NCBI GenBank assembly: GCA_934098555.1 | Contig: CAKOOQ010000012.1 | Span: 1 to 31,703, forward strand | DNA from: an uncultured Bacilli bacterium | GTDB taxonomy: Bacteria; Bacillota_I; Bacilli_A; RF39; UBA660 | Direction of reading: 5' to 3' | Length of the DNA stretch: 31,703 nt | Shown here: in pieces, positions 1 to 7,691 of the stretch | How positions within the stretch are numbered: position 1 is the stretch's first letter | Layout of the letters: each line of letters opens with the position of its first letter | Made by a program: the position numbers and the translations under genes | The notes under the pieces: generated by a model | Seen by the model: the letters and a program-made list of their open reading frames with translations, nothing else | What the model was told of the DNA's origin: nothing | The model's database searches: none

Positions 1-264
1 TTTATGAATGAAGTTAAAAAAGTAAATGAAGACCCAGAATTCTTTAGTTATATGACCAAAGAAGAAGATGAAGAAAAGTGCCGGATGACTGAACTTAAAG
101 AGGCTTTAGATATTGGTAAGTCTGAAGGCAAAGAAGAAGGTAAAAAAGAACGAAACATTGAAGTGGCTAAAGATCTTTTAAAGTTAAATATTCCACTAGA
201 AACAATAATGATAGCGTCCAAACTAAGTAAAGAAGAAATTTTAAACCTTAAAAATAATATGTAA
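1..264 (+). CDS. C-terminal end of a PD-(D/E)XK nuclease/transposase (Rpn-like) protein, cut by the window edge
   Basis: The frame is open to the first base, so the gene very probably starts outside the window; the ATG at 4 is internal or coincidental. The 86 visible residues are highly charged. They contain a Lys/Glu-rich stretch (KSEGKEEGKKE, about residues 39-49) followed by a short helical end, IPLETIMIASKLSKEEI. That layout, a charged linker then a 'tolerates repeated failure to grow' helix, is typical of the C-terminus of Rpn/PD-(D/E)XK family transposase-like proteins of gut Bacillota. The nuclease core would lie upstream and cannot be checked. Family assignment rests on the tail only. 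A rho-independent terminator follows directly. Confidence 0.5.
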   Translation, partial: FMNEVKKVNEDPEFFSYMTKEEDEEKCRMTELKEALDIGKSEGKEEGKKERNIEVAKDLLKLNIPLETIMIASKLSKEEILNLKNNM

Positions 265-270
265 TCATTG

Positions 271-302
271 AAAATAGACTTTTGAAGAGGTCTATTTTTT
301 TC
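271..302 (+). terminator. Rho-independent terminator
   Basis: A perfect 9-bp stem (271-279 with 290-298, arm AAAATAGAC) encloses a 10-nt loop and runs into seven T. It closes the upstream gene fragment. Confidence 0.85.
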
Positions 303-334
303 AAAAATAAATAATTTTAAATTGTTTCCTTTGT

Positions 335-362
335 TCGACAAAAAAAGTTTTTATAGTATGTT
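335..362 (+). promoter_or_regulatory. Possible promoter of the SPOR-radC pair
   Basis: TCGACA (335-340) and TATGTT (357-362) are 16 nt apart; TATAGT at 352-357 is an alternative -10. It lies between a terminator and the first gene of the pair. The match is moderate. Confidence 0.4.
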
Positions 363-381
363 ATCTTTAAAAAGAGGCGCT

Positions 382-810
382 ATGAAAAAGAAATTAATGA
401 TTTTATTTTTAGCTATTTTGGTAGGGGCCATTCTTTCTATTCCTGCATTGTCTTTAAAAAAAGGAACAAAGATAACTAAAACGAACATGTATGTTTTGCA
501 ACTTGGTGTTTATAAAAATTATGATAATGCTTTAGAGAAAAAGGGAGAATTAGAGGGTTCTGTCATTTATAAAAAAGGCGATAATTATTATGTTTTGGCG
601 GGTATTTCGAAAGAGGTGGAAAATCTTTCTTTTATGGAAGAATGTTTGAAAACTAAAGATATCCCGTATTATAAAAAACAAATGAATATTTTATATGATG
701 AAGATACTTATGATAAATATGTCCTTTTGTTGGAAAAGATAAAGGACGAAGATAGCTTGAAAAAAGTAAATGAAAAGTTATTAAAGGTTGTGATGAAAGA
801 TGAGTCTTAA
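382..810 (+). CDS. SPOR-domain membrane or secreted protein
   Basis: The protein has 142 residues from ATG 382. I chose this start because AAGAGG precedes it and because the next residues form a typical signal or anchor (MKKKLMILFLAILVGAILS); the frame extends upstream without a ribosome site. Residues about 34-80 read YVLQLGVYKNYDNAL, then a short gap, then YKKGDNYYVLAGI, the beta-alpha-beta pattern of a SPOR domain. SPOR domains bind peptidoglycan lacking stem peptides at division sites or in the cortex. The gene overlaps radC by 11 nt, so the two are translationally coupled. Whether it serves division or sporulation is not shown here. Confidence 0.7.
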   Translation: MKKKLMILFLAILVGAILSIPALSLKKGTKITKTNMYVLQLGVYKNYDNALEKKGELEGSVIYKKGDNYYVLAGISKEVENLSFMEECLKTKDIPYYKKQMNILYDEDTYDKYVLLLEKIKDEDSLKKVNEKLLKVVMKDES

Positions 811-1477
811 AATTAAAGAATTGCCTAATGAAGAAAAACCACGTGAAAAAGCTATCTGTTATGGTGTGGAGACGTTAACCATTCCAGAACTTATTGCTAT
901 CATTATTAAAACAGGCACGAAAGAAGAGTCTGCTAAAGATTTAAGTGTTCGTTTATATAATGAAGTTGGCCATCTTGATGGGCTAAGAAATTTACGCTTG
1001 ACGAATTTAACACGTTTAAAAGGTATTGGAAAGACGAAGGCTATTAGTCTAATGGCAGCGATTGAACTGGGTAGCCGTCTTAGTGAACCTATCGCTTTTG
1101 AAACAAAGAAAATTAAGGAAACAGCCGATGTTTATCGTTATTATCGGCATTATTTTTATTATGAGGCCCAAGAAAAATTTTTAACTTTATTTTTGAATAG
1201 CAAAAATGAGGTTTTGAAAGAGAAAGTTATTTTTATGGGAACGGCCAATCAAAGCATTGTTCATCCACGGGATGTTTTTAAAGAGGCTATTTTAAACAAT
1301 GCGGTTAAAATCCTTGCTATTCATAATCATCCTAGTGGTAATGTGGAGCCTAGTTTGGAAGATAAAAAATTTACGCAAAAATTAAAAGAGGCGGGGGAAC
1401 TTTTATCGATTCCATTGATAGATCACGTTATAATTGGCCAAAATAGTTATTATAGTTTTTTAGAACATGATTTTTAA
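800..1477 (+). CDS. radC: RadC-family JAB1/MPN metalloprotein
   Basis: The protein has 225 residues, the usual RadC length. A UPF0758 N-terminal part with a helix-hairpin-helix (LKGIGKTKA, 73-81) precedes the JAMM/MPN domain. The metal-site motif is complete: H175 and H177 in HNHPSG, S185 and D188, with E137 as the likely upstream acid. Despite its name, a role in DNA repair is not established for the family; a metal-dependent peptidase or nuclease activity is expected from the fold. It overlaps the SPOR gene upstream. In Bacillus radC also lies beside cell-shape and septation genes, so the neighbourhood is ordinary. Confidence 0.95.
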   Translation: MSLKIKELPNEEKPREKAICYGVETLTIPELIAIIIKTGTKEESAKDLSVRLYNEVGHLDGLRNLRLTNLTRLKGIGKTKAISLMAAIELGSRLSEPIAFETKKIKETADVYRYYRHYFYYEAQEKFLTLFLNSKNEVLKEKVIFMGTANQSIVHPRDVFKEAILNNAVKILAIHNHPSGNVEPSLEDKKFTQKLKEAGELLSIPLIDHVIIGQNSYYSFLEHDF

Positions 1478-1486
1478 GCAGAATTA

Positions 1487-1516
1487 TTGACTTTCTTATT
1501 TATCTTTCGATATAAT
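1487..1516 (+). promoter_or_regulatory. Promoter of the VanZ-like gene
   Basis: TTGACT (1487-1492) and TATAAT (1511-1516) are separated by 18 nt, and the start codon lies 28 nt after the -10. The TTG of the -35 box is in frame with the gene and should not be taken as its start codon. Confidence 0.75.
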
Positions 1517-1543
1517 CTATCTGTTTTAGAAAGAAGTTATCCT

Positions 1544-1972
1544 ATGAAATACAAAAAAGCAATGGCCTGGTTTTTCTTTATTTTTTGGCTAATCTTAATC
1601 TTTTATTTTTCAAGTCAAACCGGTAGTGAAAGTTCTCACTTATCAACAGGGGTTTTAGAATGCGTTTTTAAAAATATATCACCGAGTCATAAAGAAATAT
1701 TTACTTCTTTATTACGAAAACTGGCTCATTTTTCAGAATATTTCATTTTAAGCTTTTCTCTTATTTACTTATTCAGACAATATGGTGATATTAGAGGCAA
1801 AGAAATTTTGAGTGTTATGCTCTTTTGCTTTTTGTATGCGTCAAGTGATGAGATTCATCAACTATTTGTTCCCAATCGTGGACCGTCCTTTTTAGATGTT
1901 TTACTAGACTATTCAGGCTCTTTACTTTGTATTTTAATTTACAATTTTTTTCAGAGCTTAAAGCAAAAATGA
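1544..1972 (+). CDS. VanZ-like family membrane protein
   Basis: The 142-residue product starts at ATG 1544, preceded by an AAGAAG ribosome site; upstream in-frame codons lie within the promoter. A first membrane segment (about 7-22, AMAWFFFIFWLILIFYF) is followed by the VanZ signature SSQTGSESSHLSTG, a KLAHFSEYF helix, and DEIHQLFVPNRGPSFLDVLLDYSGS near the end (shown here in parts: DEIHQLF and FLDVLLDYSG). VanZ-like proteins are small multi-pass membrane proteins; the archetype raises teicoplanin resistance by an unresolved mechanism, and chromosomal copies are common. It is monocistronic: its own promoter precedes it and a weak hairpin overlaps its stop. Confidence 0.85.
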   Translation: MKYKKAMAWFFFIFWLILIFYFSSQTGSESSHLSTGVLECVFKNISPSHKEIFTSLLRKLAHFSEYFILSFSLIYLFRQYGDIRGKEILSVMLFCFLYASSDEIHQLFVPNRGPSFLDVLLDYSGSLLCILIYNFFQSLKQK

Positions 1973-1988
1973 TTGCTTATTTTTTTAT
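1961..1988 (+). terminator. Weak terminator overlapping the VanZ-like stop codon
   Basis: AAGCAA (1961-1966) pairs with TTGCTT (1973-1978), followed by A and a run of T. The stop codon 1970-1972 lies in the loop region. The stem is only 6 bp, so termination may be partial. Confidence 0.45.
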
Positions 1989-2031
1989 TTTGAAGTAGAG
2001 TATACGTTAATGTTTGGAAAGGACGTTTCAA

Positions 2032-2559
2032 ATGACGACAGAAGAGTGGCTAAAAAAAATTAATCAAGATATAGAAAAATTAACCTTTTTAAAAGAAAAC
2101 AAGAATTTAGATAAGGTTTGGCTTCTAATTCAAAAAAAGACACTCGTTCTAATGAAAAAAATGTATACGTTTTTTCCACAGGCAATTTCTTTAATTACTT
2201 TATTTTTTTTTCAAGAGCATATGGGCATCACCCCTTTTATTATGGATAAAAGAAGTGGTAGTTATCTGGGACCTTTTATGAATCCTATTTTAGACTTTTT
2301 ATTTTCAAATTATGAAGGATGCTATGAATCTTTTGGCGAAAATACTTTTTGGACGTTCCTATATTCTGTTTCAGTATTTCACTTAGTCGTTTTAATGAAA
2401 CATTTTCAAAGTGGTGATTTTTTATATTTTGTAGAAAGTCAATTAGACTTTGTGGAAGATAGAGAGTTTTATCAATATGACGTGGACTATGTAACAGAAC
2501 TTTTAAAACTAAAAAAAGATAATTTGCGTCTTCTACAAAAAGATGATGAAAAAAAATGA
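2032..2559 (+). CDS. Unknown protein, possibly membrane-associated, upstream of the amidoligase
   Basis: I do not recognise this 175-residue protein. ATG 2032 is preferred over the TTG at 2014 because GGAAAGGA lies 9 nt before it. The N-terminus is a charged helix (MTTEEWLKKINQDIEKL). Two hydrophobic stretches, around residues 50-64 (FFPQAISLITLFFFQ) and 110-122 (FWTFLYSVSVFHLVVL), suggest membrane contact. The C-terminus is charged. The amidoligase gene begins 13 nt downstream, so the two are probably co-transcribed and may act together. Confidence 0.6.
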   Translation: MTTEEWLKKINQDIEKLTFLKENKNLDKVWLLIQKKTLVLMKKMYTFFPQAISLITLFFFQEHMGITPFIMDKRSGSYLGPFMNPILDFLFSNYEGCYESFGENTFWTFLYSVSVFHLVVLMKHFQSGDFLYFVESQLDFVEDREFYQYDVDYVTELLKLKKDNLRLLQKDDEKK

Positions 2560-2572
2560 TAAGGGTGATTTT

Positions 2573-3526
2573 ATGATAGAGTTTTCTAAATTAAGTTCTA
2601 GTGATTTAAAAGAGGCCTTACAAGACGTTTTAAAAACCCCTTTTTTATATCGTGATAACTTGAATTTTTCTGCCGAGACTATTTCACTTGGCATAGAAAT
2701 TGAGTTTGAAAAAGCCCCAAAAAAACGCATAACTGAGTTTTTGAAAAATTATCCTCAGTGGTTATTAAAAAATGATCATTCTCTAAATCGTGGTTTAGAA
2801 ATTAATTCGCCTATTTTTTATAATACGAAAGAATCATGGCAGGAATTAAAAAGAGTTATGGAAGAATTAAAAAAAGAAAGAGCGGAATTTTACCACAATG
2901 CTGGAGCTCATTTTCACGTTGGAACACAAATTTTAGGTAAAGATGTTTCTTCATGGAAAAATTTTCTTTTTATGTATGCTTACTACGAAGATGTTCTTTC
3001 TCGTTTTTTCTATGGAGAACGGTTAGTTCCACGTGTGACAGCAAAGACTTATGCGTATCCTTTAGCGGCTCTTATCTGTGAAAATATAGAAGAAATTAAA
3101 AATATGGAAAGTCCATGTAAAATTCGTAATATTATGCCTCTTACTTGCTCAAATGCAGTCAGTTTTTTTCATACCAATTTTTCTTATTTAGATGAAATGC
3201 TTTATCGCAATACCATTGAATTTCGTGGCCCTAATGGCACTAGGGAAGAGGGAGTATGGCAAAACAATATTAATGTTGGAGTAAAGCTTTTATTATTATC
3301 CCAAAATAGTCAAGATAATTGGCTAAAATATTATTATCTTCTTAAAGAAAATCCTGTCACGGATGGGAAAATGCTTTTTTATAAATATATTCACTTAAAA
3401 AAAGCCTTGGAAATTTGTGATTTACTTTTTGAAGATGATATTGATAAAATCTATTTTTTAAAACAATATTTAAAAAATTATAAAGAAGATAAGCCATTTT
3501 GTCTTACAAAAACAGTAAAATTTTAA
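2573..3526 (+). CDS. Putative amidoligase (COOH-NH2 ligase superfamily)
   Basis: The product has 317 residues from ATG 2573, which follows AAGGGTGA by 4-5 nt; an in-frame ATG at 2543 would overlap the previous gene and has no ribosome site. Family marks are LGIEIEFE (nucleotide-binding strand with paired acids), NDHSLNRGLEINSPIF, GAHFHVG and NTIEFRGPNGT. This is the amidoligase_2 layout of the glutamine-synthetase-like COOH-NH2 ligases, which form amide bonds between a carboxylate and an amine. The substrate is unknown: candidates are peptidoglycan peptides, small peptides or proteins. Family members are often found in phages and in cell-wall or peptide-tagging contexts; here it sits next to a cell-wall transpeptidase gene. 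Confidence 0.8.
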   Translation: MIEFSKLSSSDLKEALQDVLKTPFLYRDNLNFSAETISLGIEIEFEKAPKKRITEFLKNYPQWLLKNDHSLNRGLEINSPIFYNTKESWQELKRVMEELKKERAEFYHNAGAHFHVGTQILGKDVSSWKNFLFMYAYYEDVLSRFFYGERLVPRVTAKTYAYPLAALICENIEEIKNMESPCKIRNIMPLTCSNAVSFFHTNFSYLDEMLYRNTIEFRGPNGTREEGVWQNNINVGVKLLLLSQNSQDNWLKYYYLLKENPVTDGKMLFYKYIHLKKALEICDLLFEDDIDKIYFLKQYLKNYKEDKPFCLTKTVKF

Positions 3527-3568
3527 TATAAAAAAAGATATAAAACATAAAATTAAGTAGGTGATTTT

Positions 3569-5473
3569 ATGTTTTTTTCAGACATTCATACCCGAATACG
3601 TTTCTTTTTTTTACTTGTTTTATGTCTTGCTATTATTATTACGTTAAGAGTATTTTACATTCAAGTTTTTTCCTATGATAAACTAAGCACCTTAGCCGAA
3701 AGTCTTTGGAGTCGTAAACTTCCTATTGGGGCCGACCGTGGTGAAATTTTTGACCGTAAAGGACGTGTCTTAGCTACTAATTTAACGACTACGTCTCTTG
3801 TTTTAATTCCTAATCAAATAAAGAATGCGGAAGAAGTGGCGATGAAATTAAGCAATATTTTAAATAGTGACTATGATGATATGCTTTATCATGTCACAAA
3901 AAAAACAAGTATTGAACGTGTTCATCCCGAAGGAAGGCAGCTTTCTTATGATGTGGCATCGCAAATAGAATCACTTCATTTAGATGGTGTTTATCTTGTT
4001 AAAGAAAGTAAAAGATATTATCCTTATGGTTCTTTATTATCTCATGTTTTAGGCTATGTGGGAATCGACAATCAAGGTTTATCTGGACTTGAACTTACTT
4101 ATGATAAATATTTGACAGGTGAAAATGGGGCGATAAAATACTTTTCAGACGGTAAAGGAAATCGTCTAGAATTATCAGAAGTTTACGAAGAACCTCAAAA
4201 TGGTGTGAATATGACGCTTACCATTGATTTGGATTTACAACTGGCTTTAGAAAGAGAACTGGATAACGCGGTGATGAAATATAATCCAGAGCATGCACTT
4301 GCACTTGCAATGGACCCAACAACAGGAGAAGTTTTAGCAATGGCTTCGCGACCTAATTTTAATCCTAACAACTACCAAAATTATGATACCGAGACGATAA
4401 ATCGTAATTTGCCGATTTGGATGACTTATGAACCAGGTTCTACTTTTAAAATCATGACCCTTGCGTCTTCTTTAGAAGAAAAAACCGTCAATTTATTTGA
4501 AGACACCTATTTTGATTCGGGTTCGGTTTCTATAGATGGGGCCACGATTCATTGTTGGAAAAGTGGCGGTCATGGAGCCCAGACGTATTTAAATGTGGTC
4601 GAAAATAGTTGTAACCCTGGCTTTGTTTCTTTAGGAAATAAGCTTGGTGTGCAAAAATTAATGAGCTATATTAAGGCGTTTGGCTTTGGTGAAAAAACGG
4701 GTATTGATTTAAATGGCGAATCAAGTGGCATTTTGTTTAATCCAAATAGAATGGGTCCAGTCGAACTTGCCACGACCAGTTTTGGCCAAGGCATAAGTGT
4801 CACGCCTATTCAGCAGATTACTGCGGTTTCAGCAGTGGTGAATAATGGTCTTCTTCTAAAACCTTATGTGGTGAAAAGCTTAGAAGAGCCTGAGACTAAA
4901 TCCGTTATAAAATTAAATGCCCCCGTTATTAGAAAAAACGTGATAAGTGAAGAAACGAGTAAACTTGCACGATTCGCTTTAGAAAGTGTCGTGGCCAATG
5001 GTTCGGGAAGAAATGCCTATATTGAAAATTATCGGGTTGGTGGTAAGACTGGAACTGCTCAAAAAGTAGAAAATGGCCACTATCTAGACGGTAATTATAT
5101 TTTGTCTTTTATTGGTTTTATGCCCGCGGATAATCCTAAAATCGTTGTTTATGTTTCTATTGATAATCCAAAAGGTGTGACTCAGTATGGAGGGGTTGTC
5201 GCAGCTCCTATCGCCAAATCTATTTTAGAAACGGCTATTTCCGTTTTAGATATAGAAAGTTCGGAAGAGGCGATGCCCCGTGAATATAATTGGAATGATG
5301 TGAAATATCAAAAAATTTCGGATGTCACGGGCATGACTGTGGAAGAGGCCAAGAAAATCTTAAAAGGATATCAACTTGAATACTCCGGTGAAGGAGAAAG
5401 TATTATTTATCAAAGTCCTTCAGGAAACTCGTATGTTAAAGAAGGGGGAACTGTACAACTTATGCTTGGATAA
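3569..5473 (+). CDS. ftsI: Class B penicillin-binding protein (FtsI/SpoVD type) with one PASTA domain
   Basis: The product has 634 residues from ATG 3569 after a GTAGGTGA ribosome site. A short cytoplasmic end and one membrane anchor (about 12-33) lead into the PBP dimer region (GADRGEIFDRKGRVLA). The transpeptidase motifs are complete: S291-T-F-K294, S347-C-N349 and K493-T-G-T496. A single PASTA domain fills residues about 578-634. It cross-links septal or cortex peptidoglycan. One PASTA domain and this length resemble SpoVD more than PbpB, but spore formation cannot be inferred. mraY follows 82 nt later, as in the dcw cluster, although the usual mraW, ftsL, murE and murF neighbours are missing. 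Confidence 0.93.
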   Translation: MFFSDIHTRIRFFFLLVLCLAIIITLRVFYIQVFSYDKLSTLAESLWSRKLPIGADRGEIFDRKGRVLATNLTTTSLVLIPNQIKNAEEVAMKLSNILNSDYDDMLYHVTKKTSIERVHPEGRQLSYDVASQIESLHLDGVYLVKESKRYYPYGSLLSHVLGYVGIDNQGLSGLELTYDKYLTGENGAIKYFSDGKGNRLELSEVYEEPQNGVNMTLTIDLDLQLALERELDNAVMKYNPEHALALAMDPTTGEVLAMASRPNFNPNNYQNYDTETINRNLPIWMTYEPGSTFKIMTLASSLEEKTVNLFEDTYFDSGSVSIDGATIHCWKSGGHGAQTYLNVVENSCNPGFVSLGNKLGVQKLMSYIKAFGFGEKTGIDLNGESSGILFNPNRMGPVELATTSFGQGISVTPIQQITAVSAVVNNGLLLKPYVVKSLEEPETKSVIKLNAPVIRKNVISEETSKLARFALESVVANGSGRNAYIENYRVGGKTGTAQKVENGHYLDGNYILSFIGFMPADNPKIVVYVSIDNPKGVTQYGGVVAAPIAKSILETAISVLDIESSEEAMPREYNWNDVKYQKISDVTGMTVEEAKKILKGYQLEYSGEGESIIYQSPSGNSYVKEGGTVQLMLG

Positions 5474-5528
5474 ATGTCTAATTGTGTCAATTAAATGACA
5501 AAAAAAGACAGGCATTTCAAATATAGTG

Positions 5529-5534
5529 TATAAT
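5529..5534 (+). promoter_or_regulatory. Possible -10 box upstream of mraY
   Basis: TATAAT lies 22 nt before the mraY start, preceded by TG without the usual one-base gap. Only weak -35 candidates are visible (AAGACA at 18 nt spacing). mraY may have its own promoter as well as read-through from ftsI. Confidence 0.35.
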
Positions 5535-5555
5535 GGGGATAGGTGGGTGAAAAAT

Positions 5556-6548
5556 ATGCTTATTCTTGCTAAAACAGCTTTAGCTATGATGCTTGGTTTT
5601 ATTTTTGCAATTATCACTGGCATTATAGTCATTCCTTTATTAAAGAAAGTGAATTTCCGACAACATGTTAGTCATGTGATAGGAGAAAGACATTTAAAAA
5701 AAGAAGGTACCCCAACTATGGGAGGAATTATTTTTATTATCCCTGTTTTGGTGACTTTGTTTTTGCTTTATTTAAGAGGAAGTATCGAGCTAAATCATAA
5801 TTTAATTATTTTACTTTTTGTTTTTTTAGCTTATGCCTTTCTAGGTTTTATGGATGACTGGTTAAAAGTAAAATATAATAACAATCAAGGTTTACGTATT
5901 TCAACGAAATTTTTAATTCAAATGGTTATAGCCTTAATCTTTTTCTATATTTTTATGAAAAATGGTGGAGAACCCGTTCTTAAGATATCTTCTTTAAATC
6001 TTGTTTTACCAATGGGTTGGACTTTTGGCCTCTTTATTTTATTTTTACTTGTTGGAACGAGTAATGCTGTTAATATTACAGATGGCTTAGATGGCCTTTG
6101 TGGCGGATTGTCTATGATTGCTTTTGTGGCTTTTGGTATTATTACTTGGAACACGACTTGGATGGAAGGGTATCAGGAAGTGGCTATTTTCTGTTTTGTC
6201 TTAGTTGGAGCCTTATTAGGATTTTTACTCTTTAATTCCAATCCAGCCAAAGTCTTCATGGGAGACCTTGGAAGTCTTTCTTTAGGGGCAGCGATGGCAA
6301 CCGTTGCCATTATTACGAGACATGAATTATCCCTAGCTTTAATCGGTGGAGTTTTTGTGGTTGAAACATTATCTTCCATGATTCAAATTATCGCGATTCG
6401 TAAATTCCATAAAAAAGTTTTCAAAATGGCCCCTTTACATCATCATTTTGAACAACTGGGTTATAGTGAAAATGATATTGTTAAAGCCTTTTATGTTGTT
6501 GGTTTAATTCTTGCCATGGCTGCCATTACTTATGGTGTTTGGTTATAA
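5556..6548 (+). CDS. mraY: Phospho-N-acetylmuramoyl-pentapeptide transferase
   Basis: MraY moves phospho-MurNAc-pentapeptide from UDP to undecaprenyl phosphate, making lipid I at the inner face of the membrane. The 330-residue product starts at ATG 5556 after AGGTGGG; earlier in-frame GTG codons lie in the leader. About ten hydrophobic segments are present. Diagnostic motifs are HLKKEGTPTMGG, GFMDDWLK (catalytic aspartates), NNNQGL, NAVNITDGLDGL, FMGDLGSLSLG and APLHHHFEQLG. It follows the transpeptidase gene, a remnant of dcw order. A weak hairpin with a T run follows the stop codon. Confidence 0.97.
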   Translation: MLILAKTALAMMLGFIFAIITGIIVIPLLKKVNFRQHVSHVIGERHLKKEGTPTMGGIIFIIPVLVTLFLLYLRGSIELNHNLIILLFVFLAYAFLGFMDDWLKVKYNNNQGLRISTKFLIQMVIALIFFYIFMKNGGEPVLKISSLNLVLPMGWTFGLFILFLLVGTSNAVNITDGLDGLCGGLSMIAFVAFGIITWNTTWMEGYQEVAIFCFVLVGALLGFLLFNSNPAKVFMGDLGSLSLGAAMATVAIITRHELSLALIGGVFVVETLSSMIQIIAIRKFHKKVFKMAPLHHHFEQLGYSENDIVKAFYVVGLILAMAAITYGVWL

Positions 6549-6575
6549 AGCATTCTTTTTAAAGTTTGCTTTTTT
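6547..6575 (+). terminator. Weak terminator after mraY
   Basis: AAAGCA at the end of mraY can pair with TGCTTT about 15 nt later, followed by a T run. The short stem and long loop make this uncertain. Confidence 0.35.
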
Positions 6576-6626
6576 AATGTTTAAATTATACTCCAAAGAT
6601 GATAATATAGAGATTAGGTGATAAAA

Positions 6627-7112
6627 ATGGTAGAAAGTAAAATTAATGAATTATTTAATAATCCTAAAACAATTTATGTTTTTGATGTGGATGGTGTTTT
6701 AGCCAGACTAGAACTAGGAGAGTACAACCATTATTTTTATGATGATGAAAAGTGGCAGCAAGCTTTGCAAACACATGATTTTTATGAAGAAATACGACCT
6801 ATTTTGAGTATGCAAACTTTTGTCAAAGAAAGGAATAAGGACAATGTTTATGTCGCGACACGTGTTTATAATGAAGTAGAACATGAACAAAAAAAGTCTT
6901 TCTTAGAAAAACATTATGGCATCTTACCAAGTCATGTTTATCTTGTTTATAATAATGATGAAAAATTAGATGTCATGCAAAAGATTAAAGAAAGTCATCC
7001 TGATTTAGAAGATAAATATTTTGTGATGATTGATGATACGGTCGAAGTTTTAAATCATATTATGGAAAATTCTTCTTTTAGTACGGTTCATATTAGTAGT
7101 TTCTTACAATAA
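6627..7112 (+). CDS. HAD-superfamily phosphatase-like protein
   Basis: The 161-residue product starts at ATG 6627, 5 nt after TAGGTGA; the GTG at 6618 is part of that ribosome site. HAD motif I is clear (FDVDGVLA, nucleophile and acid aspartates), motif II is probably T in YVATRV, and motif IV is MIDDT near residue 138. The cap is small. The arrangement resembles 5'(3')-deoxyribonucleotidase-like or LMWP-type HAD proteins, but the substrate cannot be read from sequence. It appears to be a single-gene unit between mraY and the sigma factor operon. Confidence 0.75.
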   Translation: MVESKINELFNNPKTIYVFDVDGVLARLELGEYNHYFYDDEKWQQALQTHDFYEEIRPILSMQTFVKERNKDNVYVATRVYNEVEHEQKKSFLEKHYGILPSHVYLVYNNDEKLDVMQKIKESHPDLEDKYFVMIDDTVEVLNHIMENSSFSTVHISSFLQ

Positions 7113-7156
7113 AATGGCGATTTCCATATTTTAAATGCTATAGAAAACTAAATATT

Positions 7157-7190
7157 AAAGAGTTTCTTACAAAAGTTTGAAACTTTTTTT
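7157..7190 (+). terminator. Terminator-like hairpin before the sigma factor operon
   Basis: Bases 7157-7166 pair with 7179-7188 (10 bp, one G-U) around a 12-nt loop, with T continuing to 7190. It probably ends the HAD gene transcript. Confidence 0.6.
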
Positions 7191-7226
7191 AATAATAAGA
7201 CTCTTATTTAGTGAAGGGTGAGAAAA

Positions 7227-7691
7227 ATGCAAGAATTTAATGAATTTTATGAACAAACCTATTTGAAATTTTGTCGCTTTATTATTTTAAATAGTCCTAA
7301 TATGTCTCATGCCGATGATATTTTACAAGAGGCTTATTTGAAAATGTTTAAAATTTTGAAAAAGAAGAAAATTATCGATAAAGAGGCCTATCTTTATAAA
7401 ATAGGGTGGAACTTAATTAAAAAAGAATTTAAGATGAAAGATGTTTTACCTCTTAATGAACAATTAAGTGATAAGGATAATTCTACTTATAACGAGGTGC
7501 TTCTGAAAATGGATTTGGAAAAGATTTATGATTATTTAAAAACGAAGGATAATCTCGTTCAAAAAGCGTTTTATCTTTACTATTATGGTCTTAGTTTAGA
7601 ACAAATTTCTTGGGCGTTAAATGTCTCTTTAGCAAAAGTAAAGAATGATATTTATAGAACCCTTAAAGAACTGAAAGGAGTTTTACAATGA
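7227..7691 (+). CDS. ECF-like RNA polymerase sigma factor
   Basis: The 154-residue product starts at ATG 7227 after GAAGGGTGA. Residues about 4-65 form sigma region 2 (FYEQTYLKFCRFIIL, then HADDILQEAYLKMFK, the core-binding and -10 recognition helices). Residues about 100-150 form region 4 (VQKAFYLYYYGLSLEQISWA and KVKNDIYRTLKELK, a helix-turn-helix). Regions 1 and 3 are absent, as in extracytoplasmic-function sigma factors. Its stop overlaps the start of the next gene in ATGA, so it is translationally coupled to a single-pass membrane protein likely to hold it inactive. Confidence 0.88.
   Translation: MQEFNEFYEQTYLKFCRFIILNSPNMSHADDILQEAYLKMFKILKKKKIIDKEAYLYKIGWNLIKKEFKMKDVLPLNEQLSDKDNSTYNEVLLKMDLEKIYDYLKTKDNLVQKAFYLYYYGLSLEQISWALNVSLAKVKNDIYRTLKELKGVLQ

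Noticed and set aside
2543..2572. Upstream start for the amidoligase at 2543
   Set aside because: It would overlap the previous gene without a ribosome site, while 2573 has a well-placed AAGGGTGA.
5485..5510. Terminator between ftsI and mraY (TGTCA/TGACA hairpin)
   Set aside because: The stem is 5 bp and is followed by A, not T, on the coding strand.
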